Positions 31,595 to 41,900 of a DNA stretch of 64,000 nucleotides are shown here, piece by piece. The DNA lies in assembly GCF_040760005.1 (NCBI RefSeq), contig NZ_CP099760.1, forward strand, positions 4,557,501-4,621,500. Reading direction: 5' to 3'. The position numbers were made by a program, and so were the translations under genes. The first letter of the stretch is position 1; every line of letters starts with the position of its first letter. The DNA is from Pseudomonas sp. stari2. Its GTDB lineage: Bacteria > Pseudomonadota > Gammaproteobacteria > Pseudomonadales > Pseudomonadaceae. The notes under the pieces are model-generated. The model worked only from the letters and a program-made list of their open reading frames with translations. It ran no database searches and was not told the origin of the DNA.

Positions 31595-33322
31595 ATGCGT
31601 CATATTTTTTTATTGTTTGCACTGTTGATTTCGGGTCTGGCCCAGGCAGGGAACGATCCTTTTGCGACAAAACCGGAATTTCTCCCGGTCGACAAGGCCT
31701 TCGTCCTGACGTCCGAACGTCTGGACTCCGGCGAAACCCAACTGTTCTGGCAGATCACCGACGGTTACTACCTGTATCAGAAACGCCTGAAATTCGACGG
31801 GCTGCCAGCGGAAAACGCCCCTGCCCTGCCCGAAGGCGAATCCCATAGTGACGAGTATTTCGGCGAACAACCGGTCTACCGTCAGGGTCTCGAGCTGAAA
31901 ATCCCGGCGGCAGCCAAAGGCCAGATCAAGGTCAGTTATCAGGGCTGCGCCGATGCCGGCCTGTGCTACCCGCCACAGACCCGCGTGATCGACCTCGGTG
32001 GCAAAGCGGCCGCTGCGGATGAGGCGCAGGATCAAGCGTTGGCCAGCGGCTTGCAACAGCACTCGCTGGGCTGGAGCCTGCTGGTGTTCTTCGGGCTTGG
32101 CCTATTACTGGCCTTTGCGCCATGTTCGTTGCCAATGCTGCCGATTCTGGCGGGCATGGTGGTCGGCAGCGGTGCCACGCCACGTCGTGGTTTCGCGCTG
32201 GCCAGCAGTTATGTGATTTGCATGGCGCTGGTTTATGCAGCGATGGGCGTCATTGCATCCCTGTTGGGCGCGAACCTTCAGGCGTGGTTGCAAAACCCAT
32301 GGCTGCTGGGCACTTTCGCAATCGTATTTGTGATCCTCGCACTGCCGATGTTTGGCTTCTTTGAACTGCAACTGCCAGTAGCCGTGCGTGATCGGCTGGA
32401 GCACGCCTCGCGCAGTCGCAGCGGCGGCAGCCTGGTCGGCGCGGGTGTGTTGGGCGCGTTGTCCGGTCTGCTGGTCGGGCCATGCATGACCGCACCGCTG
32501 GCCGGTGCCCTGCTCTACATCGCGCAAAGCGGCAATGCGCTGCATGGTGGCTTGATCCTGTTCGCCCTCGGTATCGGTATCGGCATCCCGCTGTTGGTGT
32601 TGGTGACGGTCGGCAATCGCTTCCTGCCGAAACCCGGCGCGTGGATGAACCTGCTCAAAGGCATATTCGGTTTCCTGTTCCTCGGCACGGCGGTGTTGAT
32701 GTTGCGTCCGGTACTGGACTCGTCACTGTGGCTCGCGCTGTGCGGCGCGCTGTTGCTGATCGCCGCCTACAGCGCCTGGAAACAGTCCGAAGGCTTCGGC
32801 AGGGTCGCCCAGTTGTTCGGTGCCAGCTCGCTGTTGTTGGGGCTGTGGGGCAGTTTGCTGATGGTGGGTGCAGCGGGCGGCAGCGATGATCCGTTCCAAC
32901 CGTTGCAGGTGTATAGCGCCGGTCGCACCGGCACGGCTGCACCGAACGGTCACGAAGCGTTCATTACGATCAAGGATCCAGCGGTCCTGCAACGCGAACT
33001 CGACATCGCCAAGGCTCAAGGCCAGTGGGTGCTGCTCGATTACTACGCCGACTGGTGCACGTCGTGCAAAGTCATGGAGAAAAAGGTGTTTGGCCAGGCG
33101 CGGGTGATGCAGGCCCTGAGTGATGTGCGCTTGCTGCGCCTCGACGTCACTGGTGACAATGCCGCCAGCCGCGAACTGCTCGGCCGCTACAAAGTGCCGG
33201 GGCCACCGAGTTTTGTGTGGATCGGTGCCGACGGTGAAGAGCGCCGCAGCCAGCGCATCACAGGCGAGGTCGATGCCGACACCTTCCTGCAACACTGGAC
33301 CACCACCCGAGACGCCCGTTAA
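31595..33322 (+). CDS. dsbD: Thiol:disulfide interchange protein DsbD
   Basis: A 575-residue inner-membrane protein that passes electrons from cytosolic thioredoxin to periplasmic oxidoreductases. Order: signal peptide (ends AQA), N-terminal periplasmic domain with the redox pair in YQGCADAGLCYPP, about eight transmembrane helices with the buried cysteines in FAPCSLPMLP and VGPCMTAPLAG, and a C-terminal thioredoxin domain with DWCTSCKVMEKKV. It is at full length for the family. It heads a three-gene operon with a TlpA-like protein and DsbG and corresponds to P. aeruginosa dsbD2 (PA2478). The regulatory repeat at 31528 precedes it. Confidence 0.94.
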   Translation: MRHIFLLFALLISGLAQAGNDPFATKPEFLPVDKAFVLTSERLDSGETQLFWQITDGYYLYQKRLKFDGLPAENAPALPEGESHSDEYFGEQPVYRQGLELKIPAAAKGQIKVSYQGCADAGLCYPPQTRVIDLGGKAAAADEAQDQALASGLQQHSLGWSLLVFFGLGLLLAFAPCSLPMLPILAGMVVGSGATPRRGFALASSYVICMALVYAAMGVIASLLGANLQAWLQNPWLLGTFAIVFVILALPMFGFFELQLPVAVRDRLEHASRSRSGGSLVGAGVLGALSGLLVGPCMTAPLAGALLYIAQSGNALHGGLILFALGIGIGIPLLVLVTVGNRFLPKPGAWMNLLKGIFGFLFLGTAVLMLRPVLDSSLWLALCGALLLIAAYSAWKQSEGFGRVAQLFGASSLLLGLWGSLLMVGAAGGSDDPFQPLQVYSAGRTGTAAPNGHEAFITIKDPAVLQRELDIAKAQGQWVLLDYYADWCTSCKVMEKKVFGQARVMQALSDVRLLRLDVTGDNAASRELLGRYKVPGPPSFVWIGADGEERRSQRITGEVDADTFLQHWTTTRDAR

Positions 33323-34197
33323 TGCTGACCTTCACCCTGGGCACTTTTGCCATTGCGCTTAACCACCTGTTGCTGATCAGCGCTCTGGCGCTGGCGACCT
33401 TCGTCGGCTGGCGGGTGGCCAAGCGCGGTGGTGATAACCCTGAGTCGGCGCTGTTCAGTCTGTTCCTGCTCGGGATGCTCGCGGCGCGCGTTGCGTTTGT
33501 TGCCGTGTACTGGGGACATTACCGCAACGATCCGTGGCAGATCATCGACCTGCGCGACGGCGGTTTTCTCGCTTGGCCGGGGGTGATCGTGCTGTTGCTG
33601 GCGGCGCTGTATCGCGGCTGGCGCCGGCCGGGTTTGCGCCGACCGCTGGGTTTCAGCGTGGTCAGCGGTGTGGCGTTCTGGGTGCTGGCGACGCTGTCGC
33701 TGAACATTTACGAGCAAGGCACGCGCCTGCCGGACATCACCCTGCGCAACGCCGCCGGGGAAACCGTGAAACTCGCCGACTATCAGGGCGGGCCACTGGT
33801 AATCAATCTGTGGGCCACCTGGTGCCCGCCCTGCCGCCGGGAAATGCCGGTGCTGGAAAACGCCCAGCAGCAACGCCCGGACCTGACATTCCTGTTCGTC
33901 AACCAGGCCGAAAGCATGCAAAGCGTCGCGACCTTCCTCGAAACCCAGGGCCTGAGCCTGAGCAACGTGCTGTTCGACCGCAGCGGTCGTCTGGGTCAGG
34001 CCGTGGGTTCCATGGCATTGCCGACTACGCTGTTCTATAGCCCTGACGGTCAATTGCTGGCCAGCCATCTGGGCGAGTTGTCGAACGCCAGTCTGGCCCG
34101 GGCCCTGGAAAACTTCGACGTACCGAATTCAAATACGAACGCCGCACCGGCCACCTCTGCAAGGAAACTGCCATGCCCCGCCTCCGCCACCTGCTGA
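33322..34197 (+). CDS. TlpA/DsbE-like thioredoxin with N-terminal membrane domain
   Basis: A 291-residue two-part protein. Residues 1-130 hold four hydrophobic helices with a prolipoprotein-diacylglyceryl-transferase-like look (NHLLLISALALATFVGW, LLGMLAARVAFVAVYW, DGGFLAWPG). Residues about 135-270 are a periplasmic thioredoxin domain with the active site WATWCPPCRREMPVL and the cis-Pro segment SMALPTTLFYSPDG. It should receive electrons from DsbD. The ATG overlaps the dsbD stop codon by one base. The C-terminal tail overlaps dsbG by 25 bp. It is equivalent to P. aeruginosa PA2477. Confidence 0.88.
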   Translation: MLTFTLGTFAIALNHLLLISALALATFVGWRVAKRGGDNPESALFSLFLLGMLAARVAFVAVYWGHYRNDPWQIIDLRDGGFLAWPGVIVLLLAALYRGWRRPGLRRPLGFSVVSGVAFWVLATLSLNIYEQGTRLPDITLRNAAGETVKLADYQGGPLVINLWATWCPPCRREMPVLENAQQQRPDLTFLFVNQAESMQSVATFLETQGLSLSNVLFDRSGRLGQAVGSMALPTTLFYSPDGQLLASHLGELSNASLARALENFDVPNSNTNAAPATSARKLPCPASATC

Positions 34198-34943
34198 CGC
34201 TGACTCTGGGCGCCGCCCTGCTGCACTTGCCGTCGGTACAGGCTGCTGAAGAATTGCCTGACGCGATCAAGAAGATCGAAGCCAAGGGCGCAAAAATCGT
34301 CGGCCAGTTCGACGCGCCCGACGGCCTGCGTGGCTACGCCGCGCAATACCAGAACCGTGGCATGGCGCTGTACCTGACGCCGGACGGCAAGCACGTGCTA
34401 CTGGGCAACCTGTACGACGCCGATGGCAATGACCTGAGCAGCGCACCGCTGCAAAAACTGGTCTACGCGCCACTGGCCAAGGAAGTCTGGGCCAAGTTCG
34501 AAGCGAGCAACTGGATTCAGGACGGCAACAAGGATGCACCGCGCACGGTGTACCTCTTCAGCGACCCGAACTGCCCGTACTGCAACATGTTCTGGGAACA
34601 GGCCCGCCCATGGGTCAAGGCCGGCAAAGTACAGTTGCGACACATCATGGTCGGCATCATCCGCGAAGACAGCCCGGCCAAATCCGCTGCGCTGCTGGCC
34701 GCCAAAGACCCGGCCAAGGCCCTGGAAGAACACGAGAAGGCCGGCAAGGCCAGCACGCTCAAGGCCATGAAGGACATTCCGGCCGCCGTACAGACCAAAC
34801 TCGCAGCGAACATGCAGTTGATGGAAGACCTGGAATTACAGGCCACCCCGGCGATCTTCTACATGGACGACAAGGGTGAACTGCAACAACAGCAAGGCGC
34901 GCCGACGCCGGACAAGCTGGCGAAGATTCTCGGGCCGAAATAA
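34173..34943 (+). CDS. dsbG: Periplasmic disulfide isomerase/sulfenic-acid reductase DsbG
   Basis: A 256-residue exported protein: signal peptide (ends SVQAAE), an N-terminal DsbC/DsbG dimerisation domain, and a thioredoxin domain with active site SDPNCPYCNMFWEQ and cis-Pro in ELQATPAIFY. CPYC with Asn before it matches DsbG. It repairs periplasmic cysteines, kept reduced by DsbD. It begins inside the preceding gene with AGGAAA as ribosome site, so it is co-translated. The operon ends here; a REPIN-like palindrome follows. Confidence 0.92.
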   Translation: MPRLRHLLTLTLGAALLHLPSVQAAEELPDAIKKIEAKGAKIVGQFDAPDGLRGYAAQYQNRGMALYLTPDGKHVLLGNLYDADGNDLSSAPLQKLVYAPLAKEVWAKFEASNWIQDGNKDAPRTVYLFSDPNCPYCNMFWEQARPWVKAGKVQLRHIMVGIIREDSPAKSAALLAAKDPAKALEEHEKAGKASTLKAMKDIPAAVQTKLAANMQLMEDLELQATPAIFYMDDKGELQQQQGAPTPDKLAKILGPK

Positions 34944-34953
34944 GCAGGATCAA

Positions 34954-35024
34954 AAGATAGCCGCGCGTCGCAGCGCCTACAGGAAACACATCCCCCTGTA
35001 GAAGTTGCGGCACGCGGCGATCTT
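34954..35024. repeat. REPIN-like imperfect palindrome
   Basis: A 30-base arm at 34954-34983 (AAGATAGCCGCG...CTACAGG) is an imperfect inverted copy of 34995-35024 (CCTGTAGAAG...GGCGATCTT), with about seven mismatches and an 11-base spacer. The arm sequence has the feel of the CTGTAGGAGC...GCGATCTT palindromes scattered in P. fluorescens genomes. It fills the gap between the convergent dsbG and hydrolase genes and could also end both transcripts. Confidence 0.62.
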
Positions 35025-35025
35025 G

Positions 35026-35838
35026 TTAATGGCGCTCCGCCAGGAAGCTGAACAACACCTCCGTCACAAACTCCGGATTCTCCAGATTGGAGATATGCCC
35101 AGCCTCGGGCACCAGCACACATGGACAGCCAATCAGCTCAGCCATTTCCCGAGCTTCCGACGGCGGGCGTGGTTTGTCCTGATCACCGCAAACAACCAGC
35201 GTGGTGGCCGCATTCAGCTCGCCCAGACGCGGCAACAGATCGTCACGGCCAAAGGTGAAGCGCCCCATCGGCACGATGCTTTGACGCAAGCGTTCGGCGG
35301 AATAACCGGCGAGTTTTGCGCGGAAATCCTGATACAGCGCCGACTCTCGATCGATGCCCGGACGGAAGAAGATCGGCACCACGATATCCAGCAGTTGCTC
35401 GGAGATCCCACCGCTCTCCTCGATCTGTTTGAACAGCGAGAAATAGTACTGGCGAGTCGGCTCCGGCTCGACACCGACGTAAGTGTCCATCAGCACCAGA
35501 CCGTTGAGCCGCTGCGGTGCCGACAGAGCGAGGCGCACCCCCCACATGCCGCCGACCGACAGCCCGACCAGTGTCACCCGGTCAATCTCCAGATGATCGA
35601 GCAAGGCCAGTGCCTGGCGTGCGATGTCATTCAGAGACGTGGTGCCATCAGGCAGACGCCCGGACTCACCGTGGCCCCACAGATCCATTGCAATTACCCG
35701 ATAGTGAGGCGACAACGCGGCAATCTGCGGCGCCCACATGGCCTGATCCCACAGGTAACTGCCGGCCAGCAACACCGCTGGGCCTGTGCCTTGATCAATG
35801 TAATGAAGCGCTTGTCCGTCCACCGTGAAGAAAGGCAT
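35026..35838 (-). CDS. Alpha/beta-fold hydrolase
   Basis: A 270-residue alpha/beta hydrolase. The oxyanion-hole region is GPAVLLAGSYLWD, the nucleophile elbow is LVGLSVGGMWG (Ser), the acid is probably in VVCGDQDKPRPP (Asp) and the base is in VPEAGHISNLENPEFV (His). It resembles 3-oxoadipate enol-lactonase/esterase-type enzymes. It is not PvdG: the size and motifs do not match a type II NRPS thioesterase. It lies 122 bp downstream of pvdL with a terminator between, so it has its own promoter or depends on readthrough. Substrate unknown. Confidence 0.85.
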   Translation of the reverse strand: MPFFTVDGQALHYIDQGTGPAVLLAGSYLWDQAMWAPQIAALSPHYRVIAMDLWGHGESGRLPDGTTSLNDIARQALALLDHLEIDRVTLVGLSVGGMWGVRLALSAPQRLNGLVLMDTYVGVEPEPTRQYYFSLFKQIEESGGISEQLLDIVVPIFFRPGIDRESALYQDFRAKLAGYSAERLRQSIVPMGRFTFGRDDLLPRLGELNAATTLVVCGDQDKPRPPSEAREMAELIGCPCVLVPEAGHISNLENPEFVTEVLFSFLAERH

Positions 35839-35862
35839 CGACTACCCCCCGCGACAAAAAAA

Positions 35863-35892
35863 GAGAACCGGCAGACTGAGCTGCCGGTTCTC
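35863..35892 (-). terminator. Intrinsic terminator of pvdL
   Basis: A perfect 12-bp stem, GAGAACCGGCAG and CTGCCGGTTCTC, with a 6-base loop. Read on the minus strand it is followed by a run of seven T residues. It lies 68 bp beyond the pvdL stop codon. Confidence 0.88.
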
Positions 35893-35960
35893 GATCGTCA
35901 ACCCTGGAAATGTACGCGAATGTACCGGTTGAATTGTGTTGAACGCACAGGCACTGAAGA

Positions 35961-38900
35961 CTACAAACCTTCCAGCTCCGCCATCAGATCATTCAACCGG
36001 TCCACCTTCTCCTCGGTAATATCACTGGCCGCCAGCCCTTCGATATATTCGGCCAGTTGCTCCACCGTGCTGCATTCGAACATGGCCCGCAGCGGCACAT
36101 CCCGTTGCAGGGCTTTCTGCACCCGCGAGGCGATCTGCGTGGCCAGTAGCGAGTGACCGCCCAGTTCGAAGAAGTTATCGCACACCCCGACCTTCTCGAC
36201 CTTCAGCACCGTGGCCCAGATATCGGCCAGGGTCTGCTCCAGTTCGCTGCGCGGTGCCAGGTAATCCTGGCTCTGCAACTGGCCGATCTCCAGCGCCGGC
36301 AACGCCTTGCGGTCGAGTTTGCCGTTGGCGTTGAGCGGCAATCGGTCGAGCCACAACCAGTGCAGCGGCACCATGTATTCCGGCAGTTCGGCGCGCAGGC
36401 GTTGCTTGATCCGCTCCAGGCGTTCGCTTTGATTCAGTGCGGAATCTGCGGCGACCAGATAGCCGACCAGATGCTTGCCGTTGACGCCTTCCTGCACGCC
36501 GACCGCGCCATCGCGAACTTCCGGTTGCTCATGCAGACGCGCCTCGATTTCACCCAGCTCGATCCGGTAACCGCGAATCTTCACCTGATGGTCGACCCGG
36601 CCGACGTATTCCAGCACGCCATCACTGCGGCGGCGCGCCAGGTCACCGGTGCGATACAGACGCTCGCCCGGCGCACCGAAGGGGTTCGGCACGAACACCG
36701 GTGCGGTGCGCAGCGGATCGCTGACATAACCACGACCGACCCCGGTGCCCGCCACACACAACTCACCCACTGCACCCAGCGGCACCAGATCCAGCGCACC
36801 ATCGAGCAGGTACAGCAAGTTGTTGTCGGTCGGGGTACCGATCGGCAGGTAACTGCCGCGAGTCGAGGCCAGGTCGACGCGGAAGAACGCCACATCGTCC
36901 GAGCATTCCGCCGGGCCATAGGCGTTGACCAGACCAATCTCCGGATACCGCAGCAGCCATTGATGCGCCAGTTCCGGCGGCATCGCTTCACCGGTCGGCA
37001 ACATCCAGCGCAGGCCATCGAGGCTCAGGCGATCCGAAGCGAGCATGCCCTGAATCAGCGACGGCACGCTCTCCAGCACGGTGATGCCCTGCTGCTGCAC
37101 ATGCACCAGCAAACCTTGCGGATCGTGGGCGATGGTGTTCGGCACGATGTCCACCCGCGCCCCGAACAACGGTGCAGCGAGGAACTGCCAGACCGAAATG
37201 TCGAAGCTTTGCGAAGCGGTTTGAGCGATCACATCGGCGTCGCTCAAGTTCAGATACGGCACCTTGCTCAACTGGTTGTTGAGCATGCCGCGCTGCTCGA
37301 CCATTACGCCTTTCGGCAACCCTGTGGAACCCGAGGTGTAGATTACGTAGGCCAGGTTGTCCGGACCGCTGAAGATGCCCGGATTCGCCGAAGACACCGC
37401 ACCGGTCTGAACCTCTTCCCACACCAGCAGGCGTGGGCGGTTGGCGCAGCTGAATTCATCCAGCAAGGTCGTCGCCTGTTCACGGCAAGCCTCGGAGCAT
37501 ACCAGTAACGGCGTGCGACTGAGCTCGATGATCCGTTGCAGACGCTGGCTCGGCAGGCCCGGATCCAGCGGCAGGTAACCGGCACCGGCCTTGAAGCTGC
37601 CGATGATCATGCCCAGCAGATCCAGATTGCGCTCGCCCAGCAGCGCTACCGGTTGATCCATCTGCACACCCGCAGCAACCAGCGCATGGCCGAGACGGTT
37701 GGCGTTCTGGTTCAGTTGCTCGTAGCTCAACTGCTGATCGAGGCAACTGGCGGCAATGCGTTGCGGATGTTGCGCGACCTGCGCTTCAAACAGTTCGACG
37801 TAGCTCTGTTCCAGCGGATACTCGTGCTCACTCTGGTTGCAACCGTGGAGCAGGAAATCCTGTTCCTCATGGCTCAGCAGCGGCAGGTCGGCCATGTCGC
37901 CATGGAAGCCGTCGACCAGCGCCAGCAACAGACGCTTGAACTCACCGAGCATTCGCTCGATGGTCGATTCGTCGAAATAACGCTGGTCGTAGGACAGGTG
38001 CAGGCCGAGGTCGTCGCCCGGATAGCAAACCGCCGTCAACGGGAAGTTGGTGTGGGTACGGCCCGAGTCCGAGGTCGCATTAAGGCTCTGCGCACGGTCC
38101 AGCACCGAGACTTCCACCGGGGCGTTTTCGAACACGAACAGGCTATCGAACAGCGGCTGGCCTTTCGGCAGTTCGCTTTGCTCCTGGATGTTCACCAGCG
38201 GCAGGTATTCGTACTCGCGCAGTTGCATGTTGCTGTCGAGCAGACCGCTCAGCCACTGACGCACGCTGGCGCGCTGATCGTCCGCCGGAATCTGCACCCG
38301 CAGCGCGATGCTATTGATGAACAGGCCGACGGTGCGTTGCATCTCCGGCATCTCCACCGGACGCCCGGCAACAGTCACACCGAACAGCACGTCGCGATCA
38401 CCGCTCAGGCGTCGCAGCACCAGTGCCCACGCCGCCTGGGCAAAGGTGTTGATGGTCAGTTGATGGGCCTGGGCCAGCTCACGCAGACGGGCGCCGTCCT
38501 CGACATCCAGTCGGGTGTAGCGGTCGCCGACGATCATGCCGCCGCTTTCACCGGCGTGTTCACGCAGGAACGGACGGTCGCTCGGGATCGGCGTGGTGCG
38601 CTCGAAACCTTGCAGGTTCTGCTGCCACCACTGGCGCGCTTCGGCCAGGCTCTGGCGTTGCAGCCAGCCGATGTAATCGCGGTATCGCGGCGGCACCGCC
38701 AATTGCGCTTCGCGACCTTCGCCAAGGGCGGTGTAGATCTCGAAGAAATCGTTCATCAGCAGCGAACGGCACCAGGCATCGATCAGGATGTGGTGGTTGC
38801 TCATCATGAACCAGTAACGCGCGGCGCCGACCTTGATCAGGCGCAGGTGGAACGGCGCCTGATTGAGCAGATCGAACCCGGCTTCGCGTTCACTTTTCAG

Positions 38901-41900
38901 CAACGCTTGCAGTTTCGGCTCCTGCTCGGCGTCAGCGATCGCGCTCCAGTCCAGATACTCGATCGGCGTGCGACCCGGTGTATGAATGACTTGCAGCATG
39001 TCTTCGCCGACATTCCAGCAGAACGACGCACGCAGCGCTTCGTGACGGGCGACCACCGCTTGCCACGCCTGGGCGAAACGCTCGGGGTCGAGCTCGCTGT
39101 TGATGCGGTAGCGATCCTGCATGTAGTACAGACCGGTGCCCGGTTCGAGCAAGGTGTGCAGCAGCATGCCTTCCTGCATCGGCGTCAACGGGTACACATC
39201 TTCGATGTGCGCCGCCGGCACCGGCAGCGCATCGAGTTGCGCCTGGGTCAGTTTCGCCAGCGGGAAGTCCGACGGCGTCAGACCGCCGGCCTCGTCTTGC
39301 AGGCAGTGTTCGATCAGGCTCAGCAACTCACCGACGTAGGCATCCGCCAGCTCGTTGATGGTCTGCGCGTCGTAACGTTCGGCGCTGAAAGTCCAGCGCA
39401 GCAGCAGTTCCCCGCCGTACACCTGACTGTCGACGCTCAACTCGTTCGGCAGCGGTGCGTGCGGATCGTGGGCCGCGCCGACCGGCTCGTCCAGCGGACG
39501 GAACAGCGCATCGCTGCCGAAGCTCTGGTCGAACTGGCCGAGGTAGTTGAAGGTGATCGGCGCGTTCGGCAATGCCGCCATGCTTTCACGACTGGCGTCA
39601 TCGGCCAGATAACGCAGCACGCCATAACCAAGGCCTTTGTGCGGCACGGCCCGCAGCTGTTCCTTGATCGCCTTGATCGAAGCGCCCTGCCCGGCGGCCT
39701 CTTCGATGTTGTGCGGGGTCAGGCGCAGCGGATAGGCGCTGGTGAACCAGCCGACGGTGCGGGTCAGGTCGATCTCGTCAAACAGGGTTTCGCGGCCGTG
39801 GCCTTCCAGTTGAATCAGCGCCGACGGCTGCCCGCTCCAGCGGCACAGCACGCGGGCCAGTGCGGTCAGCAACAAGTCGTTGACCTGCGTGCGATAGGCG
39901 CTCGGTGCCTGTTGCAGCAGTTGTTTGGTGCGCTCGGCATCCAGACGCACGCTGACCGTTTGTGCATGACGATTCTCGCGACCGCCCTCAGGACGTTCGC
40001 ACGGCAAGTCGGCATTCGGGCCAGCCAGTTGCGCTTGCCACCAGCTCAGTTCTTCACGCAGGGATTCGCTGCCGGCGTAGGCCTGCAAGCGCGCTGACCA
40101 GTCCTTGAAGGCGCTGGTTTTCGCCGGCAGTTTCACCGACTGATCGGCGTCGAGTTGGCGATACACGGTTTGCAGATCGTCGAGCAGCACCCGCCACGAC
40201 ACACCGTCGACCACCAGGTGATGAATCGCGATGAACAGCCGTTGCTGAGCGTCCGGCCCATCGATCAGCACGGCGCGCAGCAGCGGGCCTTGCGCGAGAT
40301 CGAGACTGCGCTGGGCATCGGCGAACAGTGCGGCACATTTGTCCATCGACGGCACGCGAACTTGCCAAAGCACCGCTGCATCGGTCACCGGTTGATGGGT
40401 TGCTTGCCATCTGCCGTTGGCCTCGATGAAGCGCAGGCGCAAGGCGTCATGCTGCTCGATCACCGCCAACAGTGCTTGCTCCAGACGGTGCGGTTCAAGC
40501 GCCACAGTCGGCTCCAGCAGCAACGACTGGTTCCAGTGCTGACGCTCGGCAATCTCGGTATCGAAGAACCAGTGCTGGATCGGCGTCAGACGCGATTCGC
40601 CAGTCACCAGACCTTGCTCGGCGGTCACGGTTTCACTGCGGCTGGCGACAGCGGCCAGGGTCTGCACGGTCTGGTGCTGGAACAGATCGCGCGGGCTGAA
40701 GTGAATGCCCTGCTGGCGCGCGCGGCTGACCACTTGAATCGACAGGATCGAGTCGCCGCCCAGTTCGAAGAAGTTGTCGTTGAGACCAACCTGCTCGACG
40801 TTGAGTACCTCGCACCAGATCTGCGCCAGGGTCTGCTCAAGCTCGTTGCTTGGCGCCACGTAATCCTGACGATTGAGGTCCAGATCCGGTGCCGGCAACG
40901 CGCTGCGGTCGAGCTTGCCGTTGGCGGTCAGCGGCATGCTCGCCAGCAGAATCAGATGGGTCGGCACCATGTAGTCCGGCAGTTGCGTCTTCAGGTGCGC
41001 CTTCAGCGCTTCGCGCAGTTCGACCTGCTCAGCTTCGCTTCGCGAAGCGACCTCGGTCACCAGATAGCCAACCAGTTGCTTGCCGCTCGGCGCATCCAGC
41101 GCCAACACCACCGCTTCACGGATCGAATCGTGATCGAGCAGGCGGGTTTCGATCTCGCCCAGTTCGATACGGAAGCCACGGATCTTCACCTGATGGTCGA
41201 TCCGCCCGAGGTATTCCACCAGACCATCGGCACGCTGGCGCACCAGGTCGCCGGTGCGGTACATGCGCCCGCCATCGGCAGCAAACGGGTCGGCGACGAA
41301 ACGTTCGGCGGTGATGCCGGCGCGGTCGTGATACCCCAGCGCCAGACCGGCGCCACCGACGAACAATTCACCGGTCGCACCTTGCGGCACCAGCGCCAGA
41401 TCGGCGTCGAGAATGTAGGCCACGCGATCACCGATCACGCTGCCGATCGGCACGCTGCCAGCGCCCTCTTCCAGAACATCCGGCGCGAGACTGGCCAGCG
41501 GCATGACCACGGTTTCGGTCGGGCCGTAGGCATTGAAGAACATGCTCGGCTTGAACGCCGCGCGAATCCGTTGCAGATGTTCGCCGGTCAGCGCTTCGCC
41601 GCCGGTGATGATCATGCGCACCGGCAGGATGTCGTTTTGCGTGGCGAGGAACTGCGCCAACTGGCTGCCGTAACTCGGGGTGAAACCGAGGATATTGATG
41701 CGATGTTCGCGGATCAGGCCGCAGATTTCTTCCGCGTCCCACTGTCCTTGTGCACGCAATACAACTTGCGCACCGCTGAGCAGCGGCACCAGCAGGCGCT
41801 CGGTGGCGGCGTCGAAATTGATCGAATAGAAGTGCAGCTCGCAGTCGTCCGCACGCATGCCGAAACGCTCGATCACAGCCTGGCAGTGCATGGCGATTTC

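Noticed and set aside
35026..35838. The hydrolase gene as pvdG (pyoverdine type II thioesterase)
   Set aside because: The sequence resembles 3-oxoadipate enol-lactonase-type hydrolases, and a terminator separates it from pvdL.
37536..40097. 853-residue open frame on the plus strand inside pvdL (also long ones at 45399-47933 and 41967-43961)
   Set aside because: Antisense shadows of the GC-rich pvdL coding sequence. The translations are Gln/Arg/His/Ala-rich with no domain motifs, while the minus strand encodes complete NRPS domains.
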